Part shown: one piece after another, positions 23,489 to 34,276 of the stretch | Numbering within the stretch: position 1 is the first letter of the stretch | How the letters are laid out: each line of letters starts with the position of its first letter | Origin: Paenibacillus_F chitinolyticus_A | GTDB taxonomy: Bacteria > Bacillota > Bacilli > Paenibacillales > NBRC-103111 | NCBI RefSeq assembly: GCF_045038035.1 | Contig: NZ_CP173427.1 | Coordinates: 930,001-994,000, forward strand | Direction: 5' to 3' | Length of the DNA: 64,000 bases | Made by a program: the position numbers and the translations under genes | Notes under the pieces: generated by a model | Told to the model about the DNA's origin: nothing | Seen by the model: the letters and a program-made list of their open reading frames with translations, nothing else | Databases searched by the model: none

Positions 23489-25492
23489 ATGAATCAGGTG
23501 TGGAGGAAACTGAAGCCGAAAAATTCCCTGAAAACAAAGCTGATCGCCGCTTTTCTGCTGCTTTCGCTTGTGCCGCTGGTCGTGACATCCGTCGTTCTTC
23601 TGAATATGGCGAAAACCAATACGGAGAACGAGATTGCCTACAACATGAAAAACCTGGCGAAGTCCAATGCCGATAGCGTAGATTACTGGGTGCGCCAGAG
23701 AATATCGCTCGTCGAAGAGCTGATAAAGAAGCACCCCGAGATGGCTAAAGGGGAAAAGACCCAAATTTTGAGTGTGATCAAGACGGTAGGAGAAATCGAC
23801 AAAGAATTCGAATACTACGCATACGTGGAGAAAGACGGTACCAGTACAAATACCGCGGGCCTCGTATCGAACGTCGGGGAACGCGATTATTTCAAGAAAA
23901 TGGCCGAAACGAAAAAACCGGTCGTCAGCGACTTGCTGATCAATTCCAAAACGGGAAAACCGGTGATCGTCATCGCCGTGCCGATTGTGCAGGGGGACCA
24001 GTTCCTAGGCGCCATTCATGCGGTCATTAATCCCGACATTCTTCAAAGGCTCGTAGAAGGAGTCAAGGTGGGCGAGAACGGTTTCGGTTACCTGCTGTCC
24101 GGTGACGGGACATATTTGACTCATCAGAATAAAGAGCAGATCGGGAAGAAGATCGATGAGGTTATGCAGCCGGACGCTTTGAAAAAATTCAAAGAGCAGG
24201 TGCTGGTCGGGGATGAAGGCAAGGTTGTGTACACATCCACGGAAAAAATAAACCGGACGGCTTCCTATCACATCGTGCCGACGACCGGCTGGAAGATGGT
24301 TGTGCTTACCAATGACACGGAGGTTCTGAAGACGCTCCAGCAGTTCGGCCGGACAACCTCGCTCATCATTCTGGCCGTGTGCATCCTGGTTTTGCTCATT
24401 TCCTGGCAGATCGGCAGGGTGGCCGTTGCGCCTATGCTGTATCTTTCGGAAGTGCTGAAGAAGGTTGCGGGAGGAGACCTGACTCCCCGTTTGAAGGTAA
24501 CTTCGAAAGACGAGATCGGGGATATCGCCCAAAATACGAACAAGATGCTCGAGTCGATGAGCGCGATCATCGGGGACGTGAGCCTCATGGCGGAGCAGGT
24601 TGCCGCTTCCTCGGAAGAGCTTACGGCTTCGTCGGCCGAATCGGTCGAAGCGTCTAAGCACGTGGGCCAGTCGATCGAGGAAATCGTCCGCGGCTCGGAA
24701 ACGCAGGTGCAGAGCGCCGAGCAGAGCTCGAAGGCGATGGAGGAGATGGCCGGAGGCATCCAGCGGATCGCGGAGTCTTCGTCGACGGTGGCCGATACGA
24801 CCAACCGGACGGCCGCCGAGGCGAAGCAGGGGAACAACGCCATCCAGATGGCGGTCCGGCAGATGGATTCTATCCGCGATTCCGTAACCGTCACTTCCGG
24901 AGAGCTTAAAACGCTCGGCGAGCATTCGCGGCAAATCGGCGACATTGTCGACGCCATCACGCAAATTGCGAGCCAGACCCAGATGCTCTCGCTCAACGCC
25001 TCCATTGAGGCGGCCAGAGCGGGTGAGCATGGGCGCGGTTTTGCCGTCGTAGCGGGCGAGGTGAAGAAGCTCGCGGAGCAATCCGCGAAATCGGCCGCGC
25101 ATATTACGGAGCTGATCGCGCACATCCGCACGTCCACGGATAATGCCATCACGACGATGGACCGGGGCGTTTCGGAAGTCGGCAAGGGAGCGGAAATCAT
25201 CCATATTGCCGGGATTGTTTTCCAAGATATCTACACAGCCGTTCAGAACGTATCGGATCAGATCCGCGAGGTTTCCGCGGCAACGGAACAAATGTCTGCC
25301 GGCTCCCAGGAAGTGAGCGCTTCGATGATGGAAATGCTGCAAATCTCCCAGGGCTCGTCGGACAGCGCCCAGATGATTTCCGCGGCATCCGAGCAGCAGC
25401 TTGCTTCTATGGAGGAAGTTTCCTCCGCGAGCGAATCTTTGAGCCGGATGGCCCAAAATTTGCAGGAGAGCCTCTCCAAATTTAAAATCTGA
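23489..25492 (+). CDS. Methyl-accepting chemotaxis protein
   Basis: A 667-residue transmembrane chemoreceptor. TM1 near 18-38, a periplasmic-type dCache sensor (about 45-280; RDYFKKMAETKKPVVSD, GNPVIVIAVPI-like strand, GFGYLLSGDGTYLTH), TM2 near 285-306, HAMP (about 307-360) and a long coiled-coil signalling domain with the conserved tip SLNASIEAARAGEHGRGFAV near 503. ATG at 23489 after AGGAGGAG. Ligand unknown; dCache domains of this type bind amino acids or organic acids. Monocistronic, divergent from the isoprenoid-enzyme gene, with its own terminator. Confidence 0.95.
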   Translation: MNQVWRKLKPKNSLKTKLIAAFLLLSLVPLVVTSVVLLNMAKTNTENEIAYNMKNLAKSNADSVDYWVRQRISLVEELIKKHPEMAKGEKTQILSVIKTVGEIDKEFEYYAYVEKDGTSTNTAGLVSNVGERDYFKKMAETKKPVVSDLLINSKTGKPVIVIAVPIVQGDQFLGAIHAVINPDILQRLVEGVKVGENGFGYLLSGDGTYLTHQNKEQIGKKIDEVMQPDALKKFKEQVLVGDEGKVVYTSTEKINRTASYHIVPTTGWKMVVLTNDTEVLKTLQQFGRTTSLIILAVCILVLLISWQIGRVAVAPMLYLSEVLKKVAGGDLTPRLKVTSKDEIGDIAQNTNKMLESMSAIIGDVSLMAEQVAASSEELTASSAESVEASKHVGQSIEEIVRGSETQVQSAEQSSKAMEEMAGGIQRIAESSSTVADTTNRTAAEAKQGNNAIQMAVRQMDSIRDSVTVTSGELKTLGEHSRQIGDIVDAITQIASQTQMLSLNASIEAARAGEHGRGFAVVAGEVKKLAEQSAKSAAHITELIAHIRTSTDNAITTMDRGVSEVGKGAEIIHIAGIVFQDIYTAVQNVSDQIREVSAATEQMSAGSQEVSASMMEMLQISQGSSDSAQMISAASEQQLASMEEVSSASESLSRMAQNLQESLSKFKI

Positions 25493-25506
25493 TCTCATAC
25501 AGAATG

Positions 25507-25546
25507 AGACCTGCTTCTTCCTCCGGGGGGAGCGGGTCTTTTCCTT
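25507..25546 (+). terminator. Terminator of the chemoreceptor gene
   Basis: Arms AGACCTGCT and AGCGGGTCT (one G-T pair) followed by a T-rich run. Confidence 0.65.
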
Positions 25547-25638
25547 TTGGAGAGAGCCAAATTAACCGGACCCGATGGATTTGGTTACATAACTGTGTTA
25601 ATTTTAAATAGAGATTATTGACGAGAGGATATACATTC

Positions 25639-27351
25639 ATGTTCGGTCTTGAACACCTTCAGTTGGACACCTCTTTCCTTGCTTTGGAGGGAGAATGCCC
25701 GGTATCACAAGCCAAGGCTCTGCTGGAACAGGTCCGTTTTGTGATCGTGGAGACGGTCCCTGCTGCGGCTTATATCATTTCCTATCAGGAAGCGAAATTT
25801 CTGGATGCTTTTCATCCGGATATGACTATAGATGAATGGGTCCGCCGTACAGGCTGGCCCTGCTCGGCCGCTTGTCCGAAGTCCAGGCTGGGCGAGCTTC
25901 AGACCGACTGGCAGAAGCCTGTTCTGGTTCTCGGCGAGGATTCGGGAAAGCTGGGCATCGTTACGGCCGAAGCTATGATGAACTGTCTGCAGCAGGAGAA
26001 AAGGCAGTTGGTGTCTTATCTGGACACCCTCGTGGAAACCGTCAACGACGCGGTAACGGCCGTAGACCGGGAAGGCCGCGTTATTTACTGGAACCGGACG
26101 GCGGAGCAAGTGTACGGAATCGGAAAACAGGACATTATCGGACGGACGATCGGCGAGCATTTTGAGAAAGAATCGATTATGCTTCATCAAATATTGGACG
26201 AAGGCCGGACCATCCGCCAAGTCTATCACCAACCCGCCCCGGACACCCACGTCCTGATCAGCGCTTCTCCAATCGTGGAGAACAATCAGATTATCGGCGG
26301 GATTGCCACGGAACAGGATATCACGCGGATCGTGCGTCTAAACGAAGAGCTGTATTCGGCCATTCCGCTGCGGATTGAGCAGGACAAGCCTTTTTCGTCC
26401 ATTATCGGAATGGGACACGATATTAAACGCTCCCTGGAAGTCGCCCGCAAATTCGCCCGTTTCAGCACCCCCGTGCTGCTTGTCGGGGAACCGGGCTCGG
26501 GCAAGGAGATGCTTGCCCAGGCCATTCACTACAGCAGCGAGCGCAAAGACGCCGCTTTCGTTTCTCTACACTGCGGGGCCATTCCGGGCGGCCTGCTCGA
26601 AACGGAGCTTTTCGGCTACCAGGGGGGCGCTTTTACAAGCGGCGAAGACCAGGGCAAGGAAGGGAAGCTGGAGTTTGCCGACGGCGGCACTCTATTTCTG
26701 GAGGAAGTGGGCGAGATGCCCTTGGATATCCAGCTCAAGCTTTCCCAGTATTTAAGGGACAAGTCGTTCCATCGTGCAGGCGGAGAAGAAAGTATCCGTA
26801 CGGATGCGAGGATTATCGCCACGACTCATACTTCGCTGCAGCCGCTTATGGAGCAGGGGCTTTTTCTGGAGGATTTGTTTTATCAGCTCAACGTAATGAG
26901 CATCGAAATCCCGCCCCTGCGCGAGCGGAGAGAAGATATTCCCGAGCTGGTGCAGGCTTTTATCCGGGAATTTACGGAACATTATCACAAGCCCGTTCCC
27001 AAGGTTGATCCTGACGTGCTGAACGTACTTATGAATCATGACTGGCCCGGCAATATCCGGGAGCTGCGGAATGTCATGGAGCGAGCCGTCATTCTTTGTG
27101 AAGGAGATACGATTACGGGTGTTCACCTGCCTCCGGGCCTTTCCTCCAAAATGCAGCATGCCGGTTTTTTCGCGGACAGAGAGGATACGGGAGCGGCGAA
27201 GCCTCATTCGGCTATTCAACAAGAAGACCATCTGATCGAAGAAGCTTTGCGGAGGGCGTACGGCAACAAAAGCGCGGCCGCCAAGCTGCTCGGCATTTCT
27301 CGCGGGACCCTCTATAAGAAAATGAGGGAGTACGATATCCACACGGAGTAG
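25639..27351 (+). CDS. Sigma-54-activator-type regulator (RocR-like) with PAS domain
   Basis: 570 residues: an N-terminal sensor region with conserved Cys (GWPCSAACPKSRLGELQ), a PAS domain (about 130-240; AVDREGRVIYWNRTAEQVYG), an AAA+ domain and a C-terminal Fis-type HTH (NKSAAAKLLGISRGTLYKKM). Walker A is VGEPGSGKEM. The loop that contacts sigma-54, normally GAFTGA, reads GAFTSG, and Walker B reads TLFLEEVGEM rather than the usual LDE. ATG at 25639 is preferred over the TTG at 25618. It stands directly upstream of the proline catabolism genes, as RocR/PutR-type activators do, but no -24/-12 promoter was found before putB. Confidence 0.8.
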   Translation: MFGLEHLQLDTSFLALEGECPVSQAKALLEQVRFVIVETVPAAAYIISYQEAKFLDAFHPDMTIDEWVRRTGWPCSAACPKSRLGELQTDWQKPVLVLGEDSGKLGIVTAEAMMNCLQQEKRQLVSYLDTLVETVNDAVTAVDREGRVIYWNRTAEQVYGIGKQDIIGRTIGEHFEKESIMLHQILDEGRTIRQVYHQPAPDTHVLISASPIVENNQIIGGIATEQDITRIVRLNEELYSAIPLRIEQDKPFSSIIGMGHDIKRSLEVARKFARFSTPVLLVGEPGSGKEMLAQAIHYSSERKDAAFVSLHCGAIPGGLLETELFGYQGGAFTSGEDQGKEGKLEFADGGTLFLEEVGEMPLDIQLKLSQYLRDKSFHRAGGEESIRTDARIIATTHTSLQPLMEQGLFLEDLFYQLNVMSIEIPPLRERREDIPELVQAFIREFTEHYHKPVPKVDPDVLNVLMNHDWPGNIRELRNVMERAVILCEGDTITGVHLPPGLSSKMQHAGFFADREDTGAAKPHSAIQQEDHLIEEALRRAYGNKSAAAKLLGISRGTLYKKMREYDIHTE

Positions 27352-27504
27352 CGCCAGATTCCGCGTAACAAGGACAGCACGTACAATTTATGCGCACCTT
27401 TGGACAAGAAATTGTTCAGAGGTGTTTTTTTATTGGCTGAAAATAGAAGAAAGTGTATACAAGTGATGAACATTATTGTATTATTGGACATATATTAAAC
27501 ATAT

Positions 27505-27524
27505 GTGTTCATTTATGTGAACAC
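27505..27524 (+). promoter_or_regulatory. Inverted repeat upstream of putB
   Basis: GTGTTCA-TTTATG-TGAACAC, seven-base arms, 34 bases before the putB start. Likely binding site of a dimeric regulator of the proline genes; identity unknown. Confidence 0.45.
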
Positions 27525-27558
27525 AATATTCAATAATTTGGAATATGGAGGCATCTTT

Positions 27559-28473
27559 ATGGAAGCCATCATGAGAAATATGTTCCAAGCGCTGGGTAAA
27601 AGCCATTCGGCGAACAAAATGGCCAAAAAGTTCGGTCTCCGGTTTGGAGCCGCCCGTTTTGTGGCGGGGGAATCCATTCAGCAGGCAATTGAAGCTGTCC
27701 GCGGGCTGAACAGCGACGGCCGTCTCGCTACGCTGGATCATTTGGGCGAATTTGTGTTCAGCGAGGAAGAGGCCAACGAATCGGCCGAGATGTGTATCAA
27801 GACTTTGGAAGCGATTGCAGCAGCCGGTGTCAACTCGAACCTTTCGCTTAAAATGACTTCGTTGGGTCTGGATATCAGCAAGGATCTGTGCCTGCAGAAC
27901 ATGCGCCGGATTCTGGACTGCGCCAAGAAGCACGGGAACTTCGTCCGCATCGATATGGAGGATTACGCGCACTGCCAGATCACGCTCGATATTCTGCACG
28001 AGCTGCGCGACGAATACGATAATGTCGGCACCGTTATTCAGGCATACCTGTACCGCTCGGAGCAGGATATCCGCGATTTGAACGGCATTCACGCGAATCT
28101 GCGTCTAGTCAAAGGCGCCTACAAGGAATCGCCGAAGGTTGCTTTTCCCGAAAAGAAAGACGTGGATGACAATTATAAAAAAATCATTAAACAGCACTTA
28201 TTAAACGGCAATTATGCCGCAATCGCCAGTCACGACGAAGCGGTCATTAACGAGATGAAAGCTTTTATCCGCGATATGAAAATTTCGGGGGATCAATTCG
28301 AGTTCCAGATGCTTTACGGAATCCGCGAGGATCTTCAAAAGCAGCTGGTCGCGGAAGGATACCGGGTGCGCGCTTACGTACCTTACGGAATCGACTGGTT
28401 CGGGTATTTTATGAGGCGGCTTGCCGAGCGCCCGGCCAACGTCTGGTTTGTTTTGAAGAACTTTTTTAAATAA
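27559..28473 (+). CDS. putB: Proline dehydrogenase
   Basis: A 304-residue monofunctional FAD-dependent proline dehydrogenase of the Gram-positive type, oxidising L-proline to pyrroline-5-carboxylate. Landmarks: SLKMTSLGLD, VRIDMEDYAHCQITLD, TVIQAYLYRS, LRLVKGAYKE, IASHDEAVI, FEFQMLYGIR and RVYVPYG-type end (VRAYVPYGIDWFGYFMRRLAE). The ATG at 27559 is 7 bases after GGAGG; an upstream open frame lacks a site. Thirty-four bases before the P5C dehydrogenase gene, same strand, so the two steps of proline to glutamate are co-expressed. Confidence 0.95.
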   Translation: MEAIMRNMFQALGKSHSANKMAKKFGLRFGAARFVAGESIQQAIEAVRGLNSDGRLATLDHLGEFVFSEEEANESAEMCIKTLEAIAAAGVNSNLSLKMTSLGLDISKDLCLQNMRRILDCAKKHGNFVRIDMEDYAHCQITLDILHELRDEYDNVGTVIQAYLYRSEQDIRDLNGIHANLRLVKGAYKESPKVAFPEKKDVDDNYKKIIKQHLLNGNYAAIASHDEAVINEMKAFIRDMKISGDQFEFQMLYGIREDLQKQLVAEGYRVRAYVPYGIDWFGYFMRRLAERPANVWFVLKNFFK

Positions 28474-28507
28474 ACATAACATTTTTATTTAGGGAGAGGT
28501 GGCCATT

Positions 28508-30079
<1,572 letters not shown>

Positions 30080-30459
30080 GGCTGTCACGAAAAGCTTACG
30101 CGCAAAGGAAAGCCTACGTGCTGCTGACGGCAAACGCGCCGCTTGCAGCTCAGCCGCCAACCGCGTAGTGCCAACCGTGGCGCTGCGCACTGGCGCACTC
30201 AACCATTTGCGGACTATGGAACACGGGAAAACCGGATATGATGAACGATGAATTTGCAAACGGTTATTTGCAGCTGTACCGCGAAGAACGCAGGACTCTT
30301 TAGGAAAGGCTGCTTTAACGATAAAGGGCGGAAAGGGACGGAAGTTCCTTTCCGTCTTTTTGTTATTTATCAGGTGAATTAAATCTTTCCCCTTTGGGTT
30401 AAACATCATATGATTGCTATAACGACTATCTTGTTTTCACAGGAAGAGAGGATCTATTC
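30080..30459 (+). other. Intergenic region with terminator and promoter
   Basis: No convincing gene. A terminator lies at 30337-30361 (stem GACGGAA / TTCCGTC, then TTTTT). A short frame from 30240 (MMNDEFANGYLQLYREERRTL) has no ribosome binding site and is probably chance or a remnant. A SigA-type promoter for the following gene is seen at 30394-30423 (TTGGGT, 18 bases, TATAAC). Confidence 0.55.
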
Positions 30460-32673
30460 ATGCTTACTTCACTAAAAGCGATCGAAGCATACCGCCGAGG
30501 CGCAGAACCTCCGGTTCCTGCTTATACCTGGCTCCGTTTTCTCGTTTCGGCGGAAGAGCGGATCGTCAATCTGGAAAGAATCCGTTCCATTCATGAGTTG
30601 GCGGATGCGAACCCCGTGCTGGATTATGTGGAAAGAACGCTGAGCATTCTGGACGGGTTGAAGCTTTCTTTCTGGGTGAAAGAAATTTTGGAAACCGTGC
30701 TTGTCTGGTCCGAGACGGCCAAAGGCGGAACGGTCCGCCAGCGGATGCAGTGGCAGGCCGACGGGATTAATTTGTTCGTTCATAATATAGGGTCCGCGCA
30801 GCTTTTTGACCGTTTTAACGAAATGGGCGAGACGGGGACGGACAAGCTTCTCGTGATCCGTACCTTGATCGAAACGCACGGCTTGATCGGCCAGTACATA
30901 CGGGGCGAAGTCCCCTTTGAAGGAAATGAACCTTTGACGGAGATCGTCAAGCGGGGGCTTCTGACTTCCGGAGAGCTCCAAAGCCTGCTGCTTCCTTTGA
31001 ATCACTGCGTCATCGGAGCTGTTTCGCCCGAACTGTGGAACACGGTGCGAAGCGAAGTGGAGGAGCTGGCGGCGAATATCTCCAGCGGAGAGCACCCCGG
31101 GGCATGGTCGGTCCGCGAGCGGCTGCGTAAACTGAGAAGCGGCTCCATCCGCCAGGGGGAGAACTTCGAAGCCGAATACGAGAAAGTAGCGGCGAGGCTG
31201 GAGGCGATTGAACGCGCCCGAGTGGACGAAGCGGGACAAACCGCACGGACCGAGCAAGCCGAGCACAATGGTCAAGTCTCATACCCCGGACACGCCCTTG
31301 AAAGAGCGCTCCAACCTCTGGAGGGAAAAACGCTATGGTATGTGGAATCCGCGCTTCAGGAATTCAGCTTGGAGGAAGTCGTAAAGGTGTTTATGCTCGC
31401 ATTGCAAACGGGAGCAAACACCGTCTCGGCTGCGACTATGACGGATGAACCCGTCCATCATATCAGCTTTGAGCGGTTGATGAATGCCATGTATTACGAT
31501 TACAAGGGCGTGAAGAAAATCAATGTGTACAAAAAACGCATCATCGAAAAGTTTCTTCGCGAGCTTGCCTTTGAACATATAGGAACCAGCCGGGCGTCTG
31601 TAAATCCCCACTTGGCTTACAAAGTGGAGCGCAGCCCATCGGCTGCGGACACCGTATTCTTCACCTTCGAATTTTCCGCTGCCGCCGAAAAACTCATTGA
31701 GTTTTGTATGGAAGCGGAAAAATCGCCTCTTTATGAGAAGGCGGTATTGCTCCTGTTCGACCTTTTCGAACTGAGGCGTGACGCCTACGACCGGTTTCAT
31801 AACGAGGAAGAGTATTTGGAAACGATGAACCGGACCGCCGACTACAAGAGCGTGATGCTGGAGTTCATTACGGGGGAAAAGGTGCTTGATATCGGGCCTG
31901 GCGGCGGAGTTATGCTGGATCTGATCGAGGAAAGGCTGCCGGATAAGCAGCCGGTCGGAATCGACATCTCCACCAATGTCATTGAAGCGTTAAACCGCAA
32001 GAAACAGCTTGAAGGACACCGTTGGGAGGTTCTGAAAGGTGACGCGCTCAACTTGAAAGATTACGTGCATCCCGGCACTGTCGGAACCGTCATTTTCTCA
32101 TCCATTCTGCATGAACTGTACTCTTACATCGAATGGAATGGTTCAAGGTTCAACCGAGACACGGTGGCAGCCGCTCTGCGCAGTGCTTTCGATGTACTGG
32201 CCGTAGGAGGGAGAATCATTATCCGTGACGGCATTATGACGGAACCCGCAGAGATGAAACGGCGCATTCGTTTTCTGGCCCAAGAGGACAAAGAGTGGCT
32301 GATGCGGTATACGGGTGATTTTGCCGGCAGGCAGATACAGGTCGAGTATGCGGAAAACGGCGATGTAGTGATGCCGGTGAACGATGCCATGGAGTTTCTC
32401 TACACGTACACGTGGGGAGAAGAAGCTTACGTTCACGAAGTGCAGGAACAATTCGGTTATTTTACGCCCTCTGACTATGCCGATTTCATCGGAAAGGTGT
32501 TGGGGCCGGAAGCTGTTATTGTGGAGTTCCGTCACTTCCTGCAAGAAGGTTATACAGACGCGCTTGCGGGCAAAGTCGTTTTCATGGACGAGAATGGTGC
32601 TCCCGTTCCGCTTCCGGACAGCACTTGTTTGATTGTTATAGAAAAAAGAGGAGAAACACATCTTGACAATTAG
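30460..32673 (+). CDS. Large SAM-dependent methyltransferase in the NAD gene cluster
   Basis: 737 residues. A class I methyltransferase domain begins near residue 450: SAM motif KVLDIGPGGGVMLD (about 472-485), acidic end of strand 2 in PVGIDIST, GDALNLKD, and SSILHELYSYIE. The N-terminal 430 residues are helical and unrecognised, with an MSN-type pair of EFS/EEVVKVFMLAL segments. The segment after the SAM core (VHEVQEQFGYFTPSDYADFI) is also unassigned. ATG at 30460 after AGAGAGGA. Followed within 72 bases by NUDIX, pnuC and nadR-like genes, so a link to nicotinamide or NAD metabolism is inferred from neighbours only. Substrate unknown. Confidence 0.75.
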   Translation: MLTSLKAIEAYRRGAEPPVPAYTWLRFLVSAEERIVNLERIRSIHELADANPVLDYVERTLSILDGLKLSFWVKEILETVLVWSETAKGGTVRQRMQWQADGINLFVHNIGSAQLFDRFNEMGETGTDKLLVIRTLIETHGLIGQYIRGEVPFEGNEPLTEIVKRGLLTSGELQSLLLPLNHCVIGAVSPELWNTVRSEVEELAANISSGEHPGAWSVRERLRKLRSGSIRQGENFEAEYEKVAARLEAIERARVDEAGQTARTEQAEHNGQVSYPGHALERALQPLEGKTLWYVESALQEFSLEEVVKVFMLALQTGANTVSAATMTDEPVHHISFERLMNAMYYDYKGVKKINVYKKRIIEKFLRELAFEHIGTSRASVNPHLAYKVERSPSAADTVFFTFEFSAAAEKLIEFCMEAEKSPLYEKAVLLLFDLFELRRDAYDRFHNEEEYLETMNRTADYKSVMLEFITGEKVLDIGPGGGVMLDLIEERLPDKQPVGIDISTNVIEALNRKKQLEGHRWEVLKGDALNLKDYVHPGTVGTVIFSSILHELYSYIEWNGSRFNRDTVAAALRSAFDVLAVGGRIIIRDGIMTEPAEMKRRIRFLAQEDKEWLMRYTGDFAGRQIQVEYAENGDVVMPVNDAMEFLYTYTWGEEAYVHEVQEQFGYFTPSDYADFIGKVLGPEAVIVEFRHFLQEGYTDALAGKVVFMDENGAPVPLPDSTCLIVIEKRGETHLDN

Positions 32674-32712
32674 TTTCAATATGTCATAATGATAATATCA
32701 AATTGATGATAT
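32663..32712 (+). promoter_or_regulatory. Promoter and inverted repeat before the NUDIX gene
   Basis: TTGACA (32663-32668, inside the end of the methyltransferase gene), 16-base spacer, CATAAT (32685-32690). Immediately downstream an inverted repeat ATATCA-AATTGA-TGATAT (32695-32712) covers the expected start point. A NrtR-like repressor would bind such a place; inference. Confidence 0.5.
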
Positions 32713-32744
32713 ATATTTTTCTCTAAGAAACGGCAGGTGCAAGC

Positions 32745-33515
32745 ATGAATCCGAATTTGGAGGACGAGAATTACTCGGTGGGCAAATACAGAACCCCGGA
32801 CGGCGCTCCCGCGGATATCGTGATTTTTACGATCACTTCCACCGAGCGCGGCACGGCCAAAAAATCTTTGCCCCACCGGGAGCTGCAGGTTTTGCTCATC
32901 CAGCGCAAAGGCTGGCCGTTCGCCGGTCAATGGGCACTTCCCGGAGGCTTCTGCAAGGAGACGGAGACCGTTTACGATTGCGCAAAGCGCGAGCTAAGAG
33001 AAGAAACCGGAGTCCAGGAGGTACACATTGAATACTTCAATGTGTACAGCACGCCTGGCCGAGATCCGCGGGGGTGGATCATCTCGCATGCTTTCTTCGC
33101 GCTGGTGCATGAACAGTATTTGGCGGGGCGTCAGGCAGCGGATGACGCAGCCGATGTTAAGCTTTTCTCCGTAGAAGAGGCGCTCGGGATGGAATTGGCT
33201 TTCGATCACAAGCAGATTCTTAAAGACGCTCTGGATCAAGTCCGCAGGCAGATGCTGACGACGATTATCGCCAAGGAATTTCTTCCCGAAGAATTCACGA
33301 TCAGCGAGCTCTATCAAGTTATCCGGACGCTGGTCCCTGAATTTGAGGAGAAAAATTTTATCCGCAAAATCACCTCTACTCAAAGCCGCAAAGGAATTAT
33401 AGAGGAAGCGAGGGATACCCGGGGCGAGCGCAAATTTTCCAACCGCTATTCACAGCGTGCGGCTCAGCTTTACCGGTTTACCGGAGATGTGCCTCAGCTG
33501 TCATTGTACAGCTAG
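32745..33515 (+). CDS. NUDIX hydrolase with C-terminal winged helix (NrtR-like)
   Basis: 256 residues: an N-terminal NUDIX domain with a complete Nudix box (GFCKETE, then RELREETGV with correct spacing, about 67-89) and a C-terminal domain of about 90 residues (FLPEEFTISELYQVIRTLVP, EKNFIRKITSTQSRKG, YSQRAAQLYRF) that matches the winged helix of NrtR regulators. NrtR proteins bind ADP-ribose and repress NAD salvage genes; here the catalytic box is intact, so ADP-ribose hydrolysis is possible too. The start at 32745 has AAACGGCAGGTG upstream. Position before pnuC and nadR supports an NAD role. Confidence 0.85.
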   Translation: MNPNLEDENYSVGKYRTPDGAPADIVIFTITSTERGTAKKSLPHRELQVLLIQRKGWPFAGQWALPGGFCKETETVYDCAKRELREETGVQEVHIEYFNVYSTPGRDPRGWIISHAFFALVHEQYLAGRQAADDAADVKLFSVEEALGMELAFDHKQILKDALDQVRRQMLTTIIAKEFLPEEFTISELYQVIRTLVPEFEEKNFIRKITSTQSRKGIIEEARDTRGERKFSNRYSQRAAQLYRFTGDVPQLSLYS

Positions 33516-33581
33516 GCTTTTCTTTTAAGTTTTGATATTGTCGTTATAATATTATTAAATTAATTGTTTGGAGGGAATGAA

Positions 33582-34274
33582 ATGAAAAAAACGGGACTCA
33601 TGCTTGTACTGCTTGCCGCGACGCTGACGGTTGCCTGGTTGACTTCTTCGTCGGCTTTGGAAATCGCAGCTACAACGACAGGACTGCTTTGCGTCTGGCT
33701 GACGGCCAGAGAAAACATAGGGTCGTGGCCGATTTCGTTGGTTAATGTGGCCTGTTTCTTCTATATGTTCTGGGAGGTAAAGCTCTACGCGGATATGGCG
33801 CTTCAAGTTTTCTTTTTCCTGTTGAGCATCTATGGCTGGATCGTCTGGCTCACAAAAAGGGGTGGAGCGGACGTGCGTCCGACGAGGAAAATAGCGCCGT
33901 GGCTGATCCTTCCTCTGGCTCTGTTCCTGATTGGCGCGACGGCGGGCTGGGGATATGTTCTGCACAAGTATACCGACGCCTCCATCCCTTATGCGGATGC
34001 GTTTATTGCTACGCTTAGCATCATTGCCCAACTGCTCTTATCGGCTAAGGTTCTGGAAAATTGGACGGTCTGGATTGCGGTGGATGTGCTGTCGATCGGT
34101 ATGTACGCCTACAAGGGGCTGGACGCGATTGCGTTCTTGTATCTGATCTACCTGTTCATCGCGATAGCCGGACTGATTACGTGGAAAAGAAACTATACCG
34201 CCGCGGGTAAGGAAGGACCTCGTCTTACACCGGAGCCTGCGGGAAATCCTCGCAGTACGGAAAGAGGTGCATGA
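33582..34274 (+). CDS. pnuC: Nicotinamide riboside/mononucleotide transporter PnuC
   Basis: A 230-residue membrane protein with seven to eight hydrophobic helices and the family segment WPISLVNVACFFYMFWEVKLYADMALQ, FFLLSIYGWIVW and a C-terminal WIAVDVLSIGMYAYKGL. PnuC carries nicotinamide riboside by facilitated diffusion, trapped by phosphorylation. The ATG at 33582 is preferred (GGAGGG upstream). Stop overlaps the region of the next start (ATGA), so translation is coupled to the NadR-like kinase that would trap the substrate. Confidence 0.9.
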   Translation: MKKTGLMLVLLAATLTVAWLTSSSALEIAATTTGLLCVWLTARENIGSWPISLVNVACFFYMFWEVKLYADMALQVFFFLLSIYGWIVWLTKRGGADVRPTRKIAPWLILPLALFLIGATAGWGYVLHKYTDASIPYADAFIATLSIIAQLLLSAKVLENWTVWIAVDVLSIGMYAYKGLDAIAFLYLIYLFIAIAGLITWKRNYTAAGKEGPRLTPEPAGNPRSTERGA

Positions 34275-34276
34275 AA

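Noticed and set aside
24005..25498. 497-codon minus-strand frame within the chemoreceptor gene
   Set aside because: Arg/Leu/His-rich antisense translation of a verified MCP.
27430..27558. Sigma-54 (-24/-12) promoter before putB
   Set aside because: No TGGCAC-N5-TTGC match on reading the region despite the neighbouring activator.
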